From Kingella pumchi (GTDB taxonomy: Bacteria; Pseudomonadota; Gammaproteobacteria; Burkholderiales; Neisseriaceae): a stretch of 14,264 nucleotides of DNA. Position numbers and translations under genes: made by a program. The stretch lies in assembly GCF_022288825.1 (NCBI RefSeq), contig NZ_JAKOOW010000075.1, forward strand, positions 1-14,264, given 5' to 3'. Shown here piece after piece: positions 1 through 6,336 of this stretch. Each line of letters starts with the position of its first letter. Within the stretch, counting starts at the first letter, position 1. The notes under the pieces were generated by a model. The model saw only the letters and a program-made list of their open reading frames with translations, ran no database searches and had not been told where the DNA came from.

Positions 1-2625
1 TGCTGCGCCTGTGGTGTTACCACCCGCAGTAGCTTTAAAGCCGCTGCTGTTGATGGCATTGGCAATATCACCCGCTGTGGCCAGTTTGCCTGCGTCGGCA
101 GCAGCCGGTGGAGTAACTTTGCCGTCGTTGGCTACGGTCAACGGAGTGGTCGCTACGGCTTGAGTAGTAATCTGATTCGCTACAGCTTTCAATTGAGCAA
201 CGTTCACCGCGTCAGAATCTTCCGTACCAGCAGCCACATTAATGATTTGACGAGTAGCATTCTGCGTACCTACTGATACTGCACCCAACTCACCTTTTAC
301 TGTTGCCGTAATATTGTTTTGGTCAACATTGGAAGCTGACGCAAGTGCATAAACCTGATTGTTAGCCACGGTAGGTGCTGCATTAGCCTGAACTTTAGTC
401 GCATCGATAGCAGCACGAGTAGCCTGAGAAGCATGACCTAATGCTACTGAACCTGCTGCTGCTACAACGGTAGAACTATTTGCACCAATGGCTACACTAT
501 TATTACCTGCAGTATTGGCACTGGAACCAATAGAGATATTATTTTCTTGAGAAGCCACTGCAGCAGCACCAATAGCCATAGAGGCTTTACCACTAGAACG
601 TGCATTAGAACCGATGGCTACCGCCTGCTCCTCTTCTGCACGACTAGCACCAAGAGTAACTGCCTGACGACCCGCTGCATAAGCGGAATCACCAATTGCA
701 ACTGCACCCTCGGAATTCGACTGACCAACAACAGATTTTTCCGCAACTTCAGCGCTACCAACCGCAACAGAGCTAGCGCCAGCCGCTTTAGCGTTAATCC
801 CTGCTGCCAAGGCTTTGCTGCCAGTTGCACCGTCATTATTATAGTTATTGTCAGTATTTGCGCCGTTTACATGGTAGAAGTGAATACCATTACCACCGGC
901 AGCTGTAATTTGTTCTTGTAAACCTTTAGCCACATAGAACAACTGGCTACCGTTAATGGCATCAGTGCTAGCCGCAGTAATTGCGCCTGGCGCAACATGT
1001 TTGATTTGGCGTTCAAAACCTGCTGCACCAATAGAAACTTGGTCACCAGGAACCACCTTGCCGCTACCAGCAAACGGGCTAGTCCCTCCACCGTAGGTGA
1101 TTGCACCAATTGTGGCAGACGGCACATCAGTAGCGTTTGTTGCAGTTGTACTACCTGCACCTAAGGCAACAGCATTGGCCAATGTAGCATTTGCCCCTAC
1201 ACCGAATGCAGCCGAATAATCACCCGTGGCATGGGATTTCGTACCTACTGCCGTTGCCAAATCTGCCGCCTTGGCAGAGACGCCCACAGCAACCCCAGCC
1301 TGGCCAGTAGATGTGCCAATATAGCGATTATTAGGCGTGAAATTAACTAAGTTCTGACCCGTTAACTCCCGATATTTTTTTGCCAGTGCCGTATCGTTAT
1401 ACGCATCATTATCCGCAGCTGGAGAAGTCACTCGATACACTGTGGATGCTACCGAATCCAAATCATCGCCACCAATTGCAACCGAAGAATCTCCAGTTGA
1501 ACGGGTATTCGCACCCAGTGCCACAGACTGATCGCCTGTTGCCTGGGCATCAAAACCAAAAGCAATGGACTGTGTTTTGGAGGCTACAGACTCAGCACCA
1601 AACGCAATTGTCTGCAAACCACCTGATCTTGCTGTCTTACCAATCGCGATGTTATTCATCGTTTTATCAGGCTGAGATGCTATCCGAGGATAAGTTGCCG
1701 AGTTGGTTTCCGTGGATGCGCCGTACCCCAACGCAATTGAGTTCTCTCCATCGGCCTTAGCATTACTGCCTGCGGCAAAAGCGTTGCCGCCATTAGCTTT
1801 AGCTTTTAAGCCGATTGCGGTTGCATGAGCTTCTGGAGCCTCTGCGCCTACCCCGATGGCAACCGCAGCAGAACCCTTCGCTTGCGACGCCATGCCAGCA
1901 GCAATCGCACCGTCTGCCTCTGCATGAGAATCTGCGCCAAATGCCAAAGATGCTTTACCTGTTGATTGGCTCATATGTCCAATGGCAACAGAGCCACGAC
2001 CACTGGCCGTTGTGCTGGTAAAGCCGATGGCCGGATTCGAAGCATCTTTAGTTGAAACACCTTCTACAGTAATCGGCTGGCCGGCATAATTGCGCCAATC
2101 TTGGGCACCACTATATTTCCCGGCAGACGTTTTACTGTCATTATTACCTAGATCATCACCACCAATTGCAATAGACGACTGACCTGTCGCATATACTTGT
2201 GCACCAAGCGCAACAGACTGGCTGTTTGCCACACTAGCCTCACCGACTACCACCTGCTGCCCCATTGTGTTTTTCGCTGTATTTGGATTAGCATCGCTAG
2301 TAGCTTCAGCACCATGCCCAATAACAACAGCAGACTCGCCATTTGATTTGTTTTTGGCACCACTACCCAAAACTATTGTGTAATTAGTCTTTGCATCACT
2401 GTTATTACCCATGGCAATTGCCTCATCATCTGCTGCGACAGCACCAGTCCCCCACGTTAATCCGGCGGCCTGCACAGCAGCAGACGAGAGCATCATACCC
2501 ACAGCAGCCACCGCTACAGCAATGGTTTTGCTTGATTTGGATTTACCATGGGCGGTACTGATTTCGGATACGGCCACCCATGCATTGGCGGCATCGCTCC
2601 AAACAACTTTATAAACCTTATTCAT
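1..2625 (-). CDS. Trimeric autotransporter adhesin (YadA/Hia type), 3' end outside the window
   Basis: The frame read from ATG at 2625-2623 stays open for 875 codons to base 1, so the anchor end is missing. A Shine-Dalgarno-like AGGAAG lies just upstream. The protein starts with an extended signal peptide region (MNKVYKVVWSDAANAWVAVS), then a hydrophobic stretch and a likely cleavage site at AVQA-A near residue 53. After that come roughly thirty copies of the YadA-head repeat, recognisable as SVAIG/SIALG-type pentads every 14 residues or so. Neck motifs sit near residues 535-575 (ending INGSQLFYV) and 780-815 (DAVNVAQLKAV), and a stalk begins after the second. Members of this family form surface trimers that bind host or bacterial partners through a C-terminal 12-stranded barrel. 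Two insertions begin with GGDDL. The gene is less GC-rich than the housekeeping genes to its right and contains no DUS. The ligand cannot be inferred. Family assignment is secure. Confidence 0.93.
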   Translation of the reverse strand, partial: MNKVYKVVWSDAANAWVAVSEISTAHGKSKSSKTIAVAVAAVGMMLSSAAVQAAGLTWGTGAVAADDEAIAMGNNSDAKTNYTIVLGSGAKNKSNGESAVVIGHGAEATSDANPNTAKNTMGQQVVVGEASVANSQSVALGAQVYATGQSSIAIGGDDLGNNDSKTSAGKYSGAQDWRNYAGQPITVEGVSTKDASNPAIGFTSTTASGRGSVAIGHMSQSTGKASLAFGADSHAEADGAIAAGMASQAKGSAAVAIGVGAEAPEAHATAIGLKAKANGGNAFAAGSNAKADGENSIALGYGASTETNSATYPRIASQPDKTMNNIAIGKTARSGGLQTIAFGAESVASKTQSIAFGFDAQATGDQSVALGANTRSTGDSSVAIGGDDLDSVASTVYRVTSPAADNDAYNDTALAKKYRELTGQNLVNFTPNNRYIGTSTGQAGVAVGVSAKAADLATAVGTKSHATGDYSAAFGVGANATLANAVALGAGSTTATNATDVPSATIGAITYGGGTSPFAGSGKVVPGDQVSIGAAGFERQIKHVAPGAITAASTDAINGSQLFYVAKGLQEQITAAGGNGIHFYHVNGANTDNNYNNDGATGSKALAAGINAKAAGASSVAVGSAEVAEKSVVGQSNSEGAVAIGDSAYAAGRQAVTLGASRAEEEQAVAIGSNARSSGKASMAIGAAAVASQENNISIGSSANTAGNNSVAIGANSSTVVAAAGSVALGHASQATRAAIDATKVQANAAPTVANNQVYALASASNVDQNNITATVKGELGAVSVGTQNATRQIINVAAGTEDSDAVNVAQLKAVANQITTQAVATTPLTVANDGKVTPPAAADAGKLATAGDIANAINSSGFKATAGGNTTGAA

Positions 2626-2680
2626 AGCTTTCTTCCTAAAAGTGTAAAAAACAAAGGGGTACAACAAAATTTAAACCTAG

Positions 2681-2715
2681 CGAAACGGTTTTCAGGCAGC
2701 CTGAAAACCGTTTCG
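2681..2715. repeat. 35-nt perfect palindrome built on a DUS, upstream of the adhesin gene
   Basis: Two perfect 17-nt arms surround a single central A. The middle 15 bases (2691-2705, TTCAGGCAGCCTGAA) contain AGGCAGCCTGAA on the plus strand and AGGCTGCCTGAA on the minus strand. It lies 56-90 bases upstream of the adhesin start, so it would fold in the adhesin leader RNA if the promoter is further up, or else end transcription arriving from the tRNA side. No T-run follows it on the adhesin strand. Confidence 0.75.
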
Positions 2716-2949
2716 CCGCTTTGATGTAAAACAAATAGCGGTCAATTTAACAAAATGCCGCCCTTAATTAAACCGTCTTAAAAAGAGACAGATTTTTTTG
2801 TAAACCATTGTAAATGGCATGAGATTGCACCCTAGCCGGATTTAGCCCGATTTTGCTTTCAAATTTGATCCGAAACGGCAAAATTAAGCATAAAGGCACA
2901 AAACACACCGTTTTTTCAGGCTGCCGTTTTCCCGACAGCCGTTACACAC
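2716..2949. other. AT-rich intergenic region upstream of the adhesin gene
   Basis: This stretch must hold the adhesin promoter, because a terminator closes the tRNA unit upstream. I found no convincing -35/-10 pair. Isolated elements on the minus strand include TTGACC (within 2730-2740) and TACAAT (complement of 2807-2812), but neither has a partner at proper spacing. A partial DUS (TTCAGGCTGCC) lies near 2916. No coding sequence is visible. Confidence 0.4.
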
Positions 2950-2994
2950 AAAAAATCCCGCAGCAATCAAAACCACCCTGATTGATACGGGATT
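2950..2994 (-). terminator. Rho-independent terminator of tRNA-Ser
   Basis: On the minus strand ATCCCG (2993-2988) pairs with CGGGAT (2960-2955), followed directly by a run of T. An inner pairing AATCA/TGATT can form within the loop. It begins about a dozen bases after the tRNA CCA end, which is typical of a single-gene tRNA unit. Confidence 0.8.
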
Positions 2995-3005
2995 TCTTTA
3001 CATCT

Positions 3006-3096
3006 TGGCGGAGAGGAAGGGATTCGAACCCTCGATACGCTATTCACGTATACACGCTTTCCAGGCGTGCGACTTCAACCACTCATCCACCTCTCC
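3006..3096 (-). tRNA. tRNA-Ser (anticodon GGA)
   Basis: The 91-nt minus-strand sequence folds as a class II tRNA. The acceptor arm GGAGAGG pairs with CCTCTCC, followed by discriminator G and an encoded CCA. The anticodon stem CACGC/GCGTG encloses the loop CTGGAAA with anticodon GGA, reading UCC/UCU serine codons. A long variable arm, as expected for serine tRNA, precedes the T arm with GGTTCGAATCC. It has its own promoter and terminator. tRNA-Ser genes are frequent integration sites, but I see no integrase or duplicated tRNA end in this window. Confidence 0.96.
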
Positions 3097-3112
3097 AAGC
3101 GATAAGCGGCGG

Positions 3113-3141
3113 ATTGTATAGAGGGCGGTGGCGGCAGGCAA
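3113..3141 (-). promoter_or_regulatory. Sigma-70 promoter of tRNA-Ser
   Basis: On the minus strand a -35 element TTGCCT (3141-3136) is followed by a 17-base spacer and a -10 element TACAAT (3118-3113). The -10 lies 16 bases before the first base of the mature tRNA, leaving a leader of only about ten bases. Confidence 0.75.
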
Positions 3142-3279
3142 GGATTTTATGCCCCTCTGCTGCCGCGGCGCATGAATTTTTTACTTTTTTTTGCATACGC
3201 CGTTTACGCTCTGTTTCCGTTTCGCAACAAGTTCTATTTGTGAAATCAAGCGTATGTTTAAAGCCAATCAGAAACGTTT

Positions 3280-3981
3280 TCACTTGCTGCCGTTCGCATC
3301 TTTCAGGCTGCCTGAAACGGCAATAATCCGCGCACAGCCTTCTTCAATCAGAAAACGCACGTCCGCCCCGCCAACGGCCATCGCATATTCGCGCCCGGGG
3401 ATGTCTTGGTAGGCCGGGCGCGGGTCTTGGGCGATGCTTTGCTCGATAAGCAGCCTGAAAGCTTCGTCCAGCCTGTCGGCGCCGCTTTCAGGCTGCCATT
3501 TTACCCGCAGCTGCGGCGGGGCTTCGGCAGCAAAGCCGGCGGCGGCATCGGGGCGGGCTTCAACAAAAGGAATATAGGGTTTGACATCGACCACTGGCGT
3601 GCCGTCGAGCAAATCGGCGCCGCTGCATTCGAGAAACACGCGCCCGTTTTCCTGCCCCACCGCTTCGAGTTTGAGCAGCGACAAACCGAGATGGTTCGGC
3701 CGGTGCGGGCTGCGGCTGGCGAATACGCCCACTTTTTTGCGGCCGCCCAAACGCGGCGGCCGCACCATCTGCGCCCAGCCTTCGGCCAGCGCGTCGTGAA
3801 AGACAAACTGCACCCAGATATAGCCGAAGCCTTCCAGCCCGCGCACACTGTCGGCGCCAAACTGCGGCGCAAATTCGATGCGGCAGCGCGCGGCAGGCAC
3901 CAGATGCGGCTGGCGCGGGATGCCGAATTTCTGGGTATAGGGGGAACGGATGGTGGCAACAGCTTCAATGGTATAAGACAT
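3280..3981 (-). CDS. trmO: tRNA (N6-threonylcarbamoyladenosine-37 N6)-methyltransferase TrmO
   Basis: This 233-residue protein matches the TsaA/TrmO (YaeB) family in length and motifs. The N-terminus reads IRSPYTQKFGIPRQP (residues 11-25). The signature FASRSPHRPNHLGLS is at residues 87-101 and LLDGTPVVDVKPYIP at 124-138. The C-terminal extension carries DPRPAYQ (186-192). In the characterised family, TrmO uses S-adenosylmethionine to methylate t6A37 of some threonine tRNAs, aiding decoding; it acts in the cytoplasm. No strong Shine-Dalgarno precedes the ATG, but the start fits the family. The gene contains one full DUS at 3302-3313, encoding SGSLK near the C-terminus, and two 10-base DUS cores (3450-3459 and 3487-3496). 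It stands alone, divergent from the barrel protein at 4291. Confidence 0.93.
   Translation of the reverse strand: MSYTIEAVATIRSPYTQKFGIPRQPHLVPAARCRIEFAPQFGADSVRGLEGFGYIWVQFVFHDALAEGWAQMVRPPRLGGRKKVGVFASRSPHRPNHLGLSLLKLEAVGQENGRVFLECSGADLLDGTPVVDVKPYIPFVEARPDAAAGFAAEAPPQLRVKWQPESGADRLDEAFRLLIEQSIAQDPRPAYQDIPGREYAMAVGGADVRFLIEEGCARIIAVSGSLKDANGSK
3302..3316. repeat. DUS (double-dialect form) inside trmO
   Basis: TTCAGGCTGCCTGAA gives AGGCAGCCTGAA on the minus strand and AGGCTGCCTGAA on the plus strand. It lies in the last dozen codons of trmO, where a change in protein sequence is probably tolerated. Confidence 0.85.
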
Positions 3982-4290
3982 AATCGCAAACAGTTGGCAA
4001 AACGGCGCCGGCTTTCGCTTTCAGGCAGCCTGAAAACCCGCCGGTGCTGCTGGATAAAAGAGACAGATATTTTCAGACTGCCGGCAAAACAATGAAACGG
4101 CAAAGCAGCCTGAAAGCCGGAACTTGCCATAAAATTGCCGCTTTGTCGCCGAATTTATCGGAAAATATTGAAATTTCCTATACGGAAAAGGCCGGCGCAT
4201 AGTAGAATCACTTTATCCCGATACGCCCGAAGCATTTGTCCGCCTCGGGATTTGTGTTGAGGAGCTTCCCATTTTTATAGGAAAACGATT
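3982..4290. other. Divergent intergenic region between trmO and the barrel protein gene
   Basis: It holds a double-dialect DUS at 4020-4034 flanked by further complementary GCCGG-type arms, a 10-base DUS core at 4105-4114, and the leader of the plus-strand gene. In that leader ATCCCGA (4215-4221) can pair with TCGGGAT (4245-4251). A Shine-Dalgarno AGGA (4279-4282) lies eight bases before the ATG at 4291. A possible -10 TAGAAT sits at 4203-4208 without a good -35. No convincing promoter is visible for trmO. Confidence 0.5.
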
Positions 4291-5361
4291 ATGAAACGTT
4301 TGAAATTCTTACCTGCAATCACCGCTTCCGCCCTGGCCCTGATGGCTGCGGGCGCCCAAGCCGGCATGGTTTCCGATGCACACGGCAACGTGGGTTACGA
4401 CACCGCTGAGGAATGCGACGCCGCCGTCCACAACGGCACCGCCCGCTTTTACCAGTCTGCCACCCATAAAAAACCGCTGTTGCGCAAAGGCGAACGCAAA
4501 GTAGCCGTCGCCACCATCCGCGACCTCGGCCCGCAATACGCGCTGGGCGCCTGCGATATGGGTGTAGGCCATAAATTCGGCCGCGACGGCGTAGCCCGCG
4601 CGCTGCAAGGTAAATACGTACCCTACAGCCCCGATATGCCGGTAAACGTCTATTCCGACGCCAGCGGCCGTGCCGTTCGCGTGAGCATGCAGCAATGCGA
4701 CAACCGTTTCTCCGACAACACCCCGCGCCCCGTCGCCCCGATGGAACGCCAGCCCGAACCGGTAGTGGCGCCCGAGCCGCAGCCGGTAGTCGAGCCGGCA
4801 CCGGCACCCGAACCCGCTCCCGAGCCTAAGGCTTCCAGCGGCATCCGTCCCTATGTGTTCGGCACTCTGGGCGCGCTGCAGGACGGCTACAAATACGAAG
4901 AGCCGGGTTACACCGAAAGCGAAAGCAACACCCGCGCGGCCGGCCAGATCGGTGCCGGTGTCCAGTTCAACAACCTGCTGGGCGCCGAGCTTTACTACCA
5001 AGGCGGCGACAAGCACCGTTTTGACGACGGTAACGGCGGCAAAAACAAAATGCAAAACCACACTTACGGCGGCCGTGTAACCGTTGGTGGCGATATCGGT
5101 GAAAAATTCCGCCTGTTCGGTAAAGCCGGTGTGGCCGGTGTCAAACACAAGCTCAAAGATACCGACGGCGACTCTTACAGCTTCAAAACCAAAGCCCGTC
5201 CGACTTTGGGTATCGGCGGCCTGTACAAATTCACCGAAAACCTCGGTCTGCGTGCCGACTACGACTACTACTTCCGCAAAAAAGAGCGTGAAGAAAACGG
5301 TGAGAAGTTCACTTGGAAAGGCAACCACTACGTTGGTGCCGGTGTCCAATACACCTTCTAA
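4291..5361 (+). CDS. Outer-membrane beta-barrel protein with unrecognised N-terminal domain
   Basis: This is a 356-residue exported protein with a clear signal peptide (MKRLKFLPAITASALALMA, cleavage likely at AQA-G, residue 24). Residues 25-140 form a small domain with three cysteines (42, 88, 136) that I do not recognise. Residues 145-180 are a Pro/Glu/Ala-rich linker of PEP/PAP repeats. Residues 184-356 look like an eight-stranded barrel of OmpA/Opa size, with alternating strands such as AAGQIGAGVQFNN and HTYGGRVTVGG and a terminal phenylalanine (YVGAGVQYTF) typical of BAM substrates. The order, soluble domain before barrel, is opposite to OmpA. With this topology the N-terminal domain would be expected in the periplasm, though export to the surface cannot be excluded. 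Function is unknown. The gene stands alone, with a DUS-hairpin terminator behind it. Confidence 0.88.
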   Translation: MKRLKFLPAITASALALMAAGAQAGMVSDAHGNVGYDTAEECDAAVHNGTARFYQSATHKKPLLRKGERKVAVATIRDLGPQYALGACDMGVGHKFGRDGVARALQGKYVPYSPDMPVNVYSDASGRAVRVSMQQCDNRFSDNTPRPVAPMERQPEPVVAPEPQPVVEPAPAPEPAPEPKASSGIRPYVFGTLGALQDGYKYEEPGYTESESNTRAAGQIGAGVQFNNLLGAELYYQGGDKHRFDDGNGGKNKMQNHTYGGRVTVGGDIGEKFRLFGKAGVAGVKHKLKDTDGDSYSFKTKARPTLGIGGLYKFTENLGLRADYDYYFRKKEREENGEKFTWKGNHYVGAGVQYTF

Positions 5362-5385
5362 ACCGCATACGGTTTAATACCGGCC

Positions 5386-5420
5386 AAAAGCAGCCTGAAA
5401 ATCTTTCAGGCTGCTTTTTT
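5386..5420. terminator. Bidirectional DUS-hairpin terminator
   Basis: A perfect 15-bp inverted repeat (5386-5400 with 5404-5418) has a three-base ATC loop and carries the core GCAGCCTGAA on both strands. T-runs flank it, TTTTTT on the plus side and TTTT on the minus side. It separates two convergent genes and can serve both. Confidence 0.85.
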
Positions 5421-5488
5421 CCGTTTTTGGCTCACAGCATTAGGGATAAAACCATTATGCCGGCAGTTCTCAGGCTGCTTTGAAAGGC

Positions 5489-6181
5489 TTAATGAAACCC
5501 GTGCCGGCCGAGAAATACAAGTTCCAATGAAACGATTGCTATCCAACCGACAGCCAAAAACGGCAGCATCAACATGAAAGCACCAGAGAAAAGGGCTATT
5601 AGTTTGACCGGCCAAAACACGGAACGTATCAGGCAGAGCAGTCCGATAACATACAGCAAAATAGAGGTGGCAAACGACAACAGTGCCGTTATAAAAACCA
5701 ACTCCTTCAAACCTTCCACATCAGGAATCATATAGTTTAAGAAGATGAAAGAAGAGAAAAAAATCACCGAAATGGCAATTCGGTTTGGGCGGGCGCCATC
5801 GGCAAAGGCTTTGTGTATGACCCCGGACGATGCCAACAAAAACAGGCTGATGGCTATATATTTTGACTCGTAAACGATAACAACCCAAAGGGTAAAAAGC
5901 GCGATAGCAGACAGCAAAGTGGCAATTTGGTCAAACGGCATACCATTGGCAAATACTTCGCGCACGGCGTACCCGGTCATCACAAATAAGAGCAGGATCA
6001 TGGCTGTGTCTGCCACCCGCATCAGGAATTTTGGCAGGTGTGTTGCATCACCGATAGAGGCAACGCCGATAAAGGCAAGGCCGATCCACAGCGGCGAAAG
6101 CATATAGCACAAGTACCGCAGGGAGTCTTTTTTGTCGGAAGAAGATGTTTGTCGGATGGTACGATTGATGCGATGCGGCAT
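5489..6181 (-). CDS. Polytopic inner-membrane protein, unknown function
   Basis: The start is ATG at 6181-6179 (MPHRINRTIRQ), chosen because AAGGA lies seven bases upstream and because the open frame further up is antisense to the dehydrogenase gene. The 230-residue product has a short basic, polar N-terminus and then about six or seven hydrophobic segments (roughly 24-43, 57-72, 84-104, 108-122, 134-151, 160-186 and 192-222). Short charged connections such as KAFADGARPNR (124-134) lie between them. There is no signal peptide, no conserved motif I recognise, and no partner gene. It could be a small transporter or an uncharacterised integral protein. It is convergent with the barrel gene and followed by the shared terminator at 5386-5420. 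Confidence 0.75.
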   Translation of the reverse strand: MPHRINRTIRQTSSSDKKDSLRYLCYMLSPLWIGLAFIGVASIGDATHLPKFLMRVADTAMILLLFVMTGYAVREVFANGMPFDQIATLLSAIALFTLWVVIVYESKYIAISLFLLASSGVIHKAFADGARPNRIAISVIFFSSFIFLNYMIPDVEGLKELVFITALLSFATSILLYVIGLLCLIRSVFWPVKLIALFSGAFMLMLPFLAVGWIAIVSLELVFLGRHGFH

Positions 6182-6287
6182 GGCGAAATCCTTTGCAAAG
6201 GTAGTCTGAAAAAACAATCTGCAGATTGCAGGCTGCATTCCACATATAAACCAACACGGTAAATAACGCCGAAATTTTCTACATTTC

Positions 6288-6330
6288 AGGCAGCCTAAAA
6301 ACCGATCTGCTTGTTTCAGGCTGCCTTTTT
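6288..6330. terminator. DUS-type inverted repeat downstream of the dehydrogenase gene
   Basis: AGGCAGCCT (6288-6296) and AGGCTGCCT (6318-6326) form a stem that extends imperfectly into the A/T-rich flanks. The run TTTTTCTT follows on the plus strand; on the minus strand, where the upstream gene is transcribed, the T-run is absent. Its efficiency as a terminator for that gene is therefore uncertain. Confidence 0.5.
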
Positions 6331-6336
6331 CTTCAA

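Noticed and set aside
547..2614. Plus-strand open frames across the adhesin
   Set aside because: They are complements of the repetitive Ala/Gly/Ser-rich head repeats; the minus-strand frame is open for 875 codons with ESPR and neck motifs.
3006..3096. tRNA-Ser as the attachment site of an integrated element carrying the adhesin
   Set aside because: No integrase gene and no second copy of the tRNA 3' end was found between the tRNA and base 1.
4056..4068. Match of AAAAGAGACAGAT (also at 2781-2793) to the Tn5 mosaic end
   Set aside because: Only about ten bases of the 19-base end agree and no transposon features are near; the two copies may be chance or a minor repeat.
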